From Caldisericaceae bacterium (lineage in GTDB: Bacteria; Caldisericota; Caldisericia; Caldisericales; Caldisericaceae): a stretch of DNA of 5,716 bases. Shown here piece by piece: positions 1-5,716 of the stretch; position 1 is the first letter of the stretch, and each line of letters starts with the position of its first letter. The stretch is from NCBI GenBank assembly GCA_026987225.1, contig JALSNB010000019.1, positions 1-5,716 on the forward strand, in the 5' to 3' direction. Under the pieces are notes generated by a model. It ran no database searches and had not been told where the DNA came from. It saw only the letters and a program-made list of their open reading frames with translations. Made by a program: the position numbers and the translations under genes.

Positions 1-577
1 CTTTTGCCACCAAAAGTGGCGCTACGCTTCTTGAAGAATCTATAATATCCCTATTTTTCAAATTTTGCATAACCTCTTCAAAAGTAATTTGAACCCCCTT
101 ATTTATCAATTCTTTAAATCTTCTATTCGCCCTTTCCCTCAGAGACGCGGTAAGATAAATTTTTAAAAACGCATCTTTAAGAACAACCGACCCTATATCC
201 CTACCAACCATAACAACATTTCGGTTTGATGCAATTCTCTTTAAAATCTTATTAACCGAGTTGCGAACCTCCGCAATCGTGGAAACAGGCGAAACAAGTG
301 CGTCCACGTCTTTGCTTCTTAAACTATCGACAGGTATCTCTTTGCCGTCTATAACAACGTGGTTTTCTCTTAGATCAAAATTCGTGTTCTCAACTATCTT
401 AACCCATTCCTCCCTGCTGCTTTCCTTTTTAAGTCCTATAATCACAAAAGTTGCAGCCCTGTAAAGCAAGCCGCTATCTATAAACTCATATCCTAATTTT
501 TCGGCAACAAGTTTTCCTACGGTTGATTTTCCGCTACCGGAATCTCCGTCAATCGCTATTGCACTATTTTTGCTCAT
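1..577 (-). CDS. cmk: Cytidylate kinase, 3' end cut by window edge
   Basis: The gene encodes (d)CMP kinase, which transfers phosphate from ATP to CMP or dCMP in cytoplasmic pyrimidine nucleotide synthesis. The reading frame is open from the ATG at 577 to the left edge, giving 192 residues. The family is usually about 220-230 residues, so roughly 30 C-terminal residues lie outside. Visible motifs in order are a P-loop GDSGSGKST (residues 11-19), a CMP-site DSGxxYRA (34-41), a VR pair (104-105), GRDIGSVV (125-132), an Arg-rich helix (RERANRR, 147-153) and the lid/base-recognition segment RDIIDSSRSVAPL (176-188). The P-loop has Asp at position 12 where Pro is the commonest residue. The start lies inside the end of rpiB, 14 bases overlapping, with no strong ribosome binding site of its own. 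Translation is therefore probably coupled to rpiB. The identification is firm; only the end is unseen. Confidence 0.95.
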   Translation of the reverse strand, partial: MSKNSAIAIDGDSGSGKSTVGKLVAEKLGYEFIDSGLLYRAATFVIIGLKKESSREEWVKIVENTNFDLRENHVVIDGKEIPVDSLRSKDVDALVSPVSTIAEVRNSVNKILKRIASNRNVVMVGRDIGSVVLKDAFLKIYLTASLRERANRRFKELINKGVQITFEEVMQNLKNRDIIDSSRSVAPLLVAK

Positions 578-1004
578 ATTCGGAAATTTTATTTATTCTT
601 CTTTCGTGCCTGCCACCCATAAACGAAGCATTAAGCCATGCATTTGTTATCTCTTTTGCAAGTTCTACGCCAAGAACTCTCCCTCCCATGCACAATATAT
701 TTGCATTGTTATGCTCTCTTGCAGAATGTGCCGAATACACATCACTCACAAGACTCGCCCTTATACCTTTGACTTTATTTGCAGCAATAGACATTCCTAT
801 TCCTGTTCCGCAGATCAAGATTCCAAAATCTTCTTCACCTCTTGCTACGCTTTCTGCAAGCGGAATAGCGTAATCAGGATAATCCACTCTATCTTCGGAA
901 TGTGTCCCGAAATCAACCACTTCTATTCCTTTTTCTTTCAAAAATTTCTTGATTTCCTCTTTTAATTTAAATCCTGCGTGATCCGAACCAATTGCTATTT
1001 TCAT
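564..1004 (-). CDS. rpiB: Ribose-5-phosphate isomerase B
   Basis: The 146-residue protein interconverts ribose 5-phosphate and ribulose 5-phosphate in the non-oxidative pentose phosphate pathway. It is complete and of normal family length. Visible family motifs are GSDHAGF near the N-terminus (6-12, with Asp8 and His9), the catalytic loop ICGTGIG (64-70) with Cys65 and Thr67, REHNNAN (96-102) with His98 and Asn99, and GGRHERR (130-136) with Arg132 and Arg136 for phosphate binding. All expected active-site residues of the RpiB type are present, which favours a true isomerase over the related LacA/LacB galactose-6-phosphate isomerase subunits, although those share the fold. The ATG at 1004 follows a perfect AGGAGGT with a 6-base spacer and an extended -10 promoter. 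It is the first gene of a probable rpiB-cmk transcript and diverges from tyrS. Confidence 0.96.
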   Translation of the reverse strand: MKIAIGSDHAGFKLKEEIKKFLKEKGIEVVDFGTHSEDRVDYPDYAIPLAESVARGEEDFGILICGTGIGMSIAANKVKGIRASLVSDVYSAHSAREHNNANILCMGGRVLGVELAKEITNAWLNASFMGGRHERRINKISEYEQK

Positions 1005-1010
1005 CAGATT

Positions 1011-1017
1011 ACCTCCT
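1011..1017 (-). promoter_or_regulatory. Ribosome binding site of rpiB
   Basis: The minus strand reads AGGAGGT, a complete anti-16S match, six bases before the ATG at 1004. It fixes the rpiB start. It lies almost directly at the transcription start predicted from the upstream -10 box. Confidence 0.85.
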
Positions 1018-1024
1018 ATGCAAA

Positions 1025-1051
1025 ATTATAACACATTTGTTTTTATAGCAA
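1025..1051 (-). promoter_or_regulatory. Sigma-70-type promoter for rpiB-cmk, extended -10
   Basis: On the minus strand the -10 box is a perfect TATAAT (1030-1025) preceded by TGT, making an extended -10 (TGnTATAAT). A candidate -35, TTGCTA, lies at 1051-1046 with a short 15-base spacer; the extended -10 may make up for this poor spacing. Transcription would start near 1018, leaving a leader of only about 14 bases that begins at the ribosome binding site. This is read from consensus match only. Confidence 0.6.
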
Positions 1052-1069
1052 ATTTTCTTAAAATATAAA
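1040..1069 (+). promoter_or_regulatory. Possible weak promoter for tyrS
   Basis: A -10-like TATAAA (1064-1069) lies 18 bases after a poor -35 candidate TTTTTA (1040-1045). The start would fall near 1076, giving a leader of about 20 bases. The region is generally A/T-rich, so such matches arise easily. The main support is positional: tyrS needs a promoter in these 92 bases because the upstream gene diverges. The elements interleave with those of the rpiB promoter on the other strand. Confidence 0.35.
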
Positions 1070-1084
1070 AACACTTGAGGAATT

Positions 1085-1091
1085 GAGGAGG
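1085..1091 (+). promoter_or_regulatory. Ribosome binding site of tyrS
   Basis: GAGGAGG ends five bases before the ATG at 1097 and decides the tyrS start. No T-box stem structure, leader peptide or tRNA-sensing element fits between this site and rpiB. Confidence 0.85.
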
Positions 1092-1096
1092 CACAA

Positions 1097-2290
1097 ATGG
1101 ACGCTTTTGAAAAGATTAAGAATAAAACGCTTGAAATTATAAATGAAAACGAACTCAAAGATAGACTAAACAGCGGAAAGAAGCTAAGAGTAAAACTCGG
1201 AGCAGATCCTACGGCACCGGATTTGCACCTTGGCCATTACGTCGTGTTGAGGAAACTGCGTGATTTTCAAGAACTTGGCCATATAGTGGTTTTTATAATC
1301 GGCGATTTTACGGCACTTATAGGAGATCCGTCAGGCCGCTCGAAGACGAGGCCCCCGCTTACAAGAGAACAAATAGAAGAAAACGCAAAAACATATTTTG
1401 AACAGGTTTTTACGATACTCGACAAGGATAAAACAGAAATTCACTTCAACTCGGAATGGCTTTCAAAAATCGACCTCGAGGAATGGATAAAAATTTCTTC
1501 AAGGTTTACGGTTGCAAGAATATTGGAAAGAGACGATTTCCTGAACCGCTACAAAGCGGGAATCCCTATTTTCTTCCACGAATTTTTCTATCCCGTTATG
1601 CAAGCATACGATTCGGTTGCAATAAAAGCCGATGTCGAACTCGGAGGGAGCGATCAAAAATTCAACCTGATGATGGGAAGAAAATTACAAGAAACATACG
1701 AAATGCCTCCTCAAATTGCAATGATCATGCCTATTTTGAGAGGATTGGACGGAGTTAAAAAGATGAGCAAAAGCTTAGGAAACTATGTAGGCATTACAGA
1801 AGATGCAAATTCAATGTACGGAAAAATCATGTCCATTCCTGACGAACTCATATCCGAATACTACTTCCTTATCCTCGATAAAAGCGAAAAGGAAGCAAAA
1901 GAAATCGATCAAGTGATTAAGAACGGCACGGAAAACCCGATGAAATTAAAAATGAAACTTGCATTCGAAATAGCCAAGTTGTTCCACAATGAAGAAGAAG
2001 CTAAAAAAGCGGAGGAGAACTTTAAAAAGGTATTCAGCAACAGAGAGGTCCCTGATGATATAGAAGAATTGTCAGTTGCAAACATTTTGGAAAACGGCTT
2101 GATAGACATCGTTAAACTGCTTGCAGAGAATAAAATTGTCAAATCGAAATCCGAAGCAAGGAGATTAATTCAACAAGGCGCCGTAAAACTAAACGGAGAA
2201 AAAATTCCGGATTTTAAGACACCGGTAAAAGTTAGCGACGGTGATATTCTTAAAATAGGAAAAAGGAAATTCTTCAAAATAAAGATTTAA
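1097..2290 (+). CDS. tyrS: Tyrosyl-tRNA synthetase
   Basis: The 397-residue cytoplasmic class Ic synthetase activates tyrosine with ATP and charges tRNA-Tyr. It is complete and of normal length. The catalytic Rossmann domain has the HIGH motif as HLGH (44-47) within GADPTAPDLHLGH. The tyrosine-recognition pattern YxxxQxxD is at Tyr165, Gln169 and Asp172, GGSDQ is at 183-187, and a perfect KMSKS loop is at 222-226. The C-terminal part (about 335-397) has the look of an S4 RNA-binding domain, with the characteristic KSKSEARRLIQQGAVKLNG stretch. The GADPTAPDLHLGH style resembles the TyrZ/TyrS2-like branch rather than the E. coli-like TyrS1 branch; this subgroup call is from memory of family style. 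A strong ribosome binding site fixes the ATG. There is no clear terminator before the next gene, so some read-through into the ABC operon is possible. Confidence 0.97.
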   Translation: MDAFEKIKNKTLEIINENELKDRLNSGKKLRVKLGADPTAPDLHLGHYVVLRKLRDFQELGHIVVFIIGDFTALIGDPSGRSKTRPPLTREQIEENAKTYFEQVFTILDKDKTEIHFNSEWLSKIDLEEWIKISSRFTVARILERDDFLNRYKAGIPIFFHEFFYPVMQAYDSVAIKADVELGGSDQKFNLMMGRKLQETYEMPPQIAMIMPILRGLDGVKKMSKSLGNYVGITEDANSMYGKIMSIPDELISEYYFLILDKSEKEAKEIDQVIKNGTENPMKLKMKLAFEIAKLFHNEEEAKKAEENFKKVFSNREVPDDIEELSVANILENGLIDIVKLLAENKIVKSKSEARRLIQQGAVKLNGEKIPDFKTPVKVSDGDILKIGKRKFFKIKI

Positions 2291-2338
2291 AGATAAGCTA
2301 AATATTAGTGTATTTGCAACAATTTCCCGAAGCAGATT

Positions 2339-2367
2339 TTGTTATTTTTGTCACTTTCATTTATAAT
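2339..2367 (+). promoter_or_regulatory. Sigma-70-type promoter for the ABC exporter operon
   Basis: TTGTTA (-35, 2339-2344) and a perfect TATAAT (-10, 2362-2367) are separated by the ideal 17 bases. Transcription should start near 2374, about 15 bases before the ATG at 2389. This argues that the exporter genes have their own transcript rather than relying on tyrS. No operator-like inverted repeat is evident around it. Confidence 0.65.
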
Positions 2368-2376
2368 GAAAATAGC

Positions 2377-2383
2377 GGGGAGG
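2377..2383 (+). promoter_or_regulatory. Ribosome binding site deciding the ABC ATPase start
   Basis: GGGGAGG lies five bases before the ATG at 2389. The same frame is open further upstream to a GTG at 2308, but that stretch contains the promoter and encodes no part of the ABC fold, so 2389 is the start. Confidence 0.8.
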
Positions 2384-2388
2384 TATAT

Positions 2389-3147
2389 ATGATTGAGACG
2401 ATTAATTTAACAAAACGTTTCGGGAATTTGGTTGCGGTAAATAACCTCAACATTAGGGTAAACTCCGGTGAAATATACGGATTCCTCGGCCCTAACGGCG
2501 CGGGAAAAACAACAACAATAAGAATGATCACTGGATTAATAAAGCCGACCAAAGGAACCGTATTAATCGAAGGCGTCGATCTGTCAGAGAACCCTATCAA
2601 GGCGAAATCGCTCATCGGCCTCATACCGGATACACCGGCAGTTTATAAAAAACTCACTGGAAGAGAATTTTTATATTTCGTAGCGGACATATACGATATA
2701 GACAGAAAAACAGCTAAAAGAAAAATGGAAGAAATCTTTAACATGTTTTCTCTTACTGATAAAGCGGATGAACTGATAGAGACTTATTCTCACGGAATGC
2801 AACAAAAAATCGTTATTGCAGCGGCACTAATACACGATCCGTCTGTTTTCATTCTTGACGAACCGACAGTAGGGCTCGACCCGAAAAGCGCCAAACTTGT
2901 AAAAGATTTGTTAAGGGCCCTTGCAAAGAAAGGCAAAACAATATTTATGTCCACACATATATTGGAAATTGCCGAAAAAATGTGTGATAGAGTGGGAATC
3001 ATTAAAGAAGGCAATCTGATTGCGGAAGGAACGATACCCGAACTCAAAAAGATGGCAAAAGACGAATCGGCAAATTTAGAGGACCTATTCCTTGAACTAA
3101 CTGGCGGGGAAGATACAAAAGATCTAATAAAATTTTTAGAGGAGTAA
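2389..3147 (+). CDS. ABC exporter ATP-binding protein (ABC-2 type, CcmA/COG1131-like)
   Basis: The 252-residue cytoplasmic ATPase is predicted to power the membrane protein encoded directly downstream. It has Walker A GPNGAGKTT (34-42), a Q-loop region at about 80-82 where Asp81 stands in place of the usual Gln, and an ABC signature reading SHGMQ (134-138) instead of LSGGQ. Walker B is FILDEP (154-159) with catalytic Glu158, followed by D-loop GLDP (162-165) and switch His190 in STHILEIAE. The Asp in the Q-loop and the SHGMQ-like signature are typical of ATPases paired with ABC-2-type exporters and should not mean loss of activity. The variable C-terminal part (about 215-252) is short, acidic and lysine-rich. 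The ATG at 2389 has a good ribosome binding site and its own promoter. The stop is one base before the permease ATG, so the two are co-transcribed and probably translationally coupled. The substrate is unknown. Confidence 0.93.
   Translation: MIETINLTKRFGNLVAVNNLNIRVNSGEIYGFLGPNGAGKTTTIRMITGLIKPTKGTVLIEGVDLSENPIKAKSLIGLIPDTPAVYKKLTGREFLYFVADIYDIDRKTAKRKMEEIFNMFSLTDKADELIETYSHGMQQKIVIAAALIHDPSVFILDEPTVGLDPKSAKLVKDLLRALAKKGKTIFMSTHILEIAEKMCDRVGIIKEGNLIAEGTIPELKKMAKDESANLEDLFLELTGGEDTKDLIKFLEE
3138..3144 (+). promoter_or_regulatory. Ribosome binding site of the ABC permease
   Basis: AGAGGAG sits inside the last codons of the ATPase gene, four bases before the permease ATG at 3149. Its position within the upstream gene supports coupled translation of the pair. 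Confidence 0.7.
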
Positions 3148-3148
3148 A

Positions 3149-4804
3149 ATGAAAATATACCGTGCGCTGCTAAAAGCTTATTTTTTGTCTATGATAACTT
3201 CTATCTCCAGAAAAAAGAATTTGAGAGTCCCTATTTTTACAGGTGTGCTGATCGCAGGAGGTATTGTATTTTACTTCATTACGAAATTAGGGCTATTCGT
3301 TTTTTCCTTAAGGCTGCCTTCATACGTCGCATCACAAATAAATTTACCTTCAGTAATCCTCAACAGTGTTGTACTTGCAATGCTCATATTCCTTTTCCTC
3401 GGAAGCTTCTCAGTAATACTTAGTTCATTGTATTTATCTTCCGATACAAAACTGATACTTTCAATGCCCGTTACTCAACGCACCGTTTTTATTTCGAAGT
3501 TTATATTTGCAAATTTAGAGGAAGCAATTTATCCGTTAGTGCTCGTATATCCGTTTTTTGTTGCATTTGGCATAAAATACAATGTAAGCCCTATTTTTTA
3601 CATTGTCTCTTTTATCTTTGTTATGCTGCTTCCTTTACTGCCTTTTTCAATAGCGGCTTTGATAATCATACCGATTGCAAAACGTGTTTCAATTAAGAAA
3701 TTGCAAACTATCGTGCTCATATTAAACATGATTTTAGGAATTTCAATTTACCTGATAAGCCAGATACCAAATCCCGCATTCCACATTATTAATAGCAGTA
3801 ATCTGCCGACAGTTGTAAATAAAATTCAATCCGTTTTGAGATTTATCCCGACTCAACTTGCAGTTACATTTTCATTTGCATTTAAAAATGGAAAAATATT
3901 CGAGGGTATTATTTACGCATTGATTTATCCTATTATAGGACTTGCTCTTATGTATTTGGCTATTATTTTATCAGAGAAGAACTATGTAGAAGGATTATTC
4001 AGGGCAGAAAAAACAGAAAGTGTAAAGTTCGGTGCAAAATCCATCGAAAAAGAAATACGAGTTTCGAAATTTTTGCCAAAACACATTTCCGCTCTTGTTT
4101 CAAAAGACATTAAAACGCTTATGAGAGATTCGAGAATAAAAACTTCTCTGTTCCTCTCCATAGGATATGCAGGATTTTTCTTCTTTGTTTTTATTATATC
4201 ACCTGCAAAAAATGCCAAAGGCAGCTTTGATGCTTTTATTCTACCATTAATGTATTTTGTTATCGTGGATTTTATGCTTTGCGGCCAGAATGCATTAATA
4301 ATGCTTTTCTTAGACAGAGAAAGTATATGGGTTCCGTTTCTCGCAAAAATTAAAGATAGCGAATTTATCTGGTCAAAATTTTTCCTTCCGTTTGTAAGCG
4401 GAGAATTAATGAATTTAATTCTGCTCGTATTCTCCGTATTTCTGTTGAAAAATACTCCAAAACTCTATATTTTAATAACGTTTCCTTTTGCCATATTCCT
4501 TCCGCTCTTATTTACAGCCTCTGCAATATTTATCGGAATGCTTTTTCCAAATTTCAAAACTCCGTCTGATCCAAGAAAATTAGTATCAGGAAAAGCTGCA
4601 TTGCTGAACGGACTGCTTTATTTCATATTCGTAATAGGCGCAGTGCTTCTCGGTTTGTTAGGATCGTTTCTGGTAAAATTAAAAGGGATATCCTTTGCAA
4701 CTCTATTAATGTTCTTAATCGTAGGAATACTAAGTGTTGCAATAAGTTTCCCGATGCTTGCCCTTGCTATAAAGAGATTCAGAGAATTGGAACTTAGCGA
4801 TTAA
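3149..4804 (+). CDS. ABC exporter membrane protein, about 12 helices, fused two-half ABC-2 type
   Basis: The 551-residue integral membrane protein is the presumed partner of the ATPase encoded just upstream. Judged by eye, hydrophobic segments lie near residues 29-55, 68-95, 125-142, 148-178, 187-205, 252-274, 334-351, 362-388, 411-433, 438-465, 484-508 and 515-541. A hydrophilic, charged loop spans about 276-332 and contains KDIKTLMRDSR (319-329). No signal peptide is present. Two segments resemble each other: LYLSSDTKLILSMPVTQRTVFISKF (94-118, split here as Asp99, Pro107, Ser116-Lys117) and the stretch after Leu388 with Asp389, Pro396 and Ser409-Lys410. Each half would then be a six-helix ABC-2 unit. 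The organisation resembles the putative ABC exporter membrane family (Pfam ABC_tran_2 style), an assignment from memory. The substrate could be a lipid, drug, peptide or polysaccharide; nothing decides. The stop codon shares TTAA with the convergent gene. Confidence 0.85.
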   Translation: MKIYRALLKAYFLSMITSISRKKNLRVPIFTGVLIAGGIVFYFITKLGLFVFSLRLPSYVASQINLPSVILNSVVLAMLIFLFLGSFSVILSSLYLSSDTKLILSMPVTQRTVFISKFIFANLEEAIYPLVLVYPFFVAFGIKYNVSPIFYIVSFIFVMLLPLLPFSIAALIIIPIAKRVSIKKLQTIVLILNMILGISIYLISQIPNPAFHIINSSNLPTVVNKIQSVLRFIPTQLAVTFSFAFKNGKIFEGIIYALIYPIIGLALMYLAIILSEKNYVEGLFRAEKTESVKFGAKSIEKEIRVSKFLPKHISALVSKDIKTLMRDSRIKTSLFLSIGYAGFFFFVFIISPAKNAKGSFDAFILPLMYFVIVDFMLCGQNALIMLFLDRESIWVPFLAKIKDSEFIWSKFFLPFVSGELMNLILLVFSVFLLKNTPKLYILITFPFAIFLPLLFTASAIFIGMLFPNFKTPSDPRKLVSGKAALLNGLLYFIFVIGAVLLGLLGSFLVKLKGISFATLLMFLIVGILSVAISFPMLALAIKRFRELELSD

Positions 4805-5716
4805 AAAGAAATATTGGGGTGCAGAACCCGCGAATTTTCCTTTTTGGCGGCATATTTTACCGCTCTTTTATATTCTTTCTTTAATGAACGAATAAGTTTT
4901 TTAACCGTTGTGATTTTATTGATCCTGTAAGCATTTTCTCCGGCAAATGCAAAACCGCTCAACATTTTACCTAATTTAGCATTAGTCAAGGCAAGAGCTA
5001 TACAGTACGGCGTAGTCCTATAATCACAAGTTTTCAAGCATTTAAATCGGCATGTAAACGGTTTCTTATCTCCCATTTCGACTTCCTTCAGAAACTCGTT
5101 TTTTATGGCTCTCCCCGGCATACCTACGGGACTGTCTATAATTACAATATCTTCTTTTTTGCTTTTCACATACATTTCTTTAAATTTGGGCGATGCATCA
5201 CACTCTCTTGTTGCAACAAATCTCGTTGCCATCTGCACACCGCTTGCACCAAGCTTCATAAATTTGAATATATCATACCCCGTATATATTCCGCCTGCCG
5301 CTATAACCGGTATCTTTTTCTTAAAAAGTCTTTCAAAAGGTTTTACAGACTCGACAACCGAAGGAAGAATGTTTTCAAGCTTGTAATTGGGATCGTAAAT
5401 TTGCTCTTTTTTAAAACCGAGATGTCCGCCCGCTTTAGGGCCTTCAACAACAACCGCATCAGGAACTTCACCGTAATGTTTTGCCCAATATTGAAACAGT
5501 ACTTTGGTGGTTCTACCGGACGAAACGATAGGAATCAATTTGGTTTTAATTTTATCGGAACTTTCTCCTACAATTGTTGCAAGATTTTTTAGCGGTAACC
5601 CCGCTCCGACAAATATAAAATCTATCTGTTCCTTAACCGCAACTTTTACCAATTCGTAAAAATCGCTCAATGCTGCCAATATATTTACACCGATAAGCCC
5701 GTTTGTCATGCTTCTC
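4801..5716 (-). CDS. Nitronate monooxygenase / FabK-like flavin oxidoreductase, 5' end cut by window edge
   Basis: This is an FMN-dependent TIM-barrel enzyme of the 2-nitropropane dioxygenase family. Members oxidise alkyl nitronates or, as FabK, reduce enoyl-ACP. The frame stays open to the right edge. An ATG at 5709 falls in the middle of a conserved family segment (TNGLIGVNILAAL), so it is not the true start. About 50 N-terminal residues, including the first FMN-binding glycine-rich strand, are missing. Counting from that Met, visible motifs are GAGLPL (35-40), GPKAGGHLGF with the conserved His96 (90-99), AAGGI (137-141) and GASGVQMATRF (154-163) for FMN phosphate binding, and SPVGMPGRA (193-201). 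A cysteine cluster follows (Cys220, 224, 228, 236), then GFAFAGENAYR (252-262). Cys cluster and overall length fit the nitronate monooxygenase-like subgroup better than classical FabK, but the substrate is unproven. The last 20 or so residues are a basic tail. Confidence 0.88.
   Translation of the reverse strand, partial: RSMTNGLIGVNILAALSDFYELVKVAVKEQIDFIFVGAGLPLKNLATIVGESSDKIKTKLIPIVSSGRTTKVLFQYWAKHYGEVPDAVVVEGPKAGGHLGFKKEQIYDPNYKLENILPSVVESVKPFERLFKKKIPVIAAGGIYTGYDIFKFMKLGASGVQMATRFVATRECDASPKFKEMYVKSKKEDIVIIDSPVGMPGRAIKNEFLKEVEMGDKKPFTCRFKCLKTCDYRTTPYCIALALTNAKLGKMLSGFAFAGENAYRINKITTVKKLIRSLKKEYKRAVKYAAKKENSRVLHPNISF

Noticed and set aside
261..464. Small Ser/Thr/Leu-rich plus-strand frame
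   Set aside because: It is antisense to cmk, whose motifs run uninterrupted through the region on the minus strand.
523..965. Plus-strand open frames of 116 and 131 codons opposite rpiB
   Set aside because: They are antisense shadows: the minus strand encodes a complete RpiB with all active-site motifs, and the plus-strand products lack recognisable domains or good ribosome binding sites.
1005..1096. T-box or other riboswitch ahead of tyrS
   Set aside because: The 92-base gap also holds the divergent rpiB promoter and ribosome binding site. There is no room for the T-box stem I, antiterminator or terminator, and no T-box consensus is seen.
2291..2340. Rho-independent terminator after tyrS
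   Set aside because: The only inverted repeats are very short and AT-only or have long loops (for example CTAA-ATA-TTAG at about 2299-2309), and none is followed by a proper T-run.
2308..2388. A 27-codon N-terminal extension of the ABC ATPase starting at GTG 2308
   Set aside because: It has no ribosome binding site, covers a clear -35/-10 promoter, and adds residues unrelated to the ABC fold. The ATG at 2389 has a strong ribosome binding site and places the first strand of the domain normally.
5105..5592. Plus-strand frames of 93 and 63 codons near the right end
   Set aside because: They lie opposite conserved motifs of the flavin oxidoreductase and show no domain features of their own.
5707..5709. 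ATG at 5709 as the true start of the flavin oxidoreductase
   Set aside because: The frame is open upstream to the edge (Arg-Ser precede the Met), the family needs about 50 more N-terminal residues, and this Met sits inside a conserved barrel segment.

Overview
This is an AT-rich stretch of bacterial chromosome with tightly packed genes and mostly strong AGGAGG-type ribosome binding sites. The proteins are rich in Lys, Glu and Ile. Gene content and style suggest an anaerobic, possibly thermophilic, low-GC bacterium (Firmicutes-, Thermotogota- or Caldisericota-like). No single marker here fixes the lineage, so that assignment is inference. The window holds six protein genes, two of them cut by the window edges. 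I see no RNA gene, mobile element, CRISPR array or long repeat, and no stretch over about 100 bases lacks a gene.

Left end, minus strand (1-1004): rpiB (ribose-5-phosphate isomerase B) is followed by cmk (cytidylate kinase). The two overlap by 14 bases and probably share one transcript. cmk runs off the left edge, so its C-terminus is missing; this is why it shows no closed reading frame. A 92-base divergent intergenic region (1005-1096) carries a good extended -10 promoter for rpiB and a weaker one for tyrS.

Centre, plus strand (1097-4804): tyrS encodes a complete 397-residue tyrosyl-tRNA synthetase with its C-terminal S4 domain and no T-box leader. After 98 bases containing a clear promoter comes a two-gene ABC exporter operon. 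It consists of a 252-residue ATPase and, one base after its stop codon, a 551-residue membrane protein with about 12 predicted helices. The membrane protein looks like two ABC-2-type halves joined in one chain. Its substrate cannot be read from the sequence.

Right end, minus strand (4801-5716): a flavin-dependent nitronate monooxygenase/FabK-like oxidoreductase, cut at its 5' end by the window. It converges on the exporter operon so tightly that both genes use the same TTAA palindrome for their stop codons. It carries a four-cysteine cluster near its C-terminus.

Apart from rpiB-cmk and the ABC pair, the neighbours do not form an evident pathway. Most of the window is housekeeping (pentose phosphate interconversion, pyrimidine nucleotide kinase, tRNA charging). 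I did not find a convincing new biological system. The least understood parts are the fused-looking exporter and the cysteine cluster of the flavoprotein.
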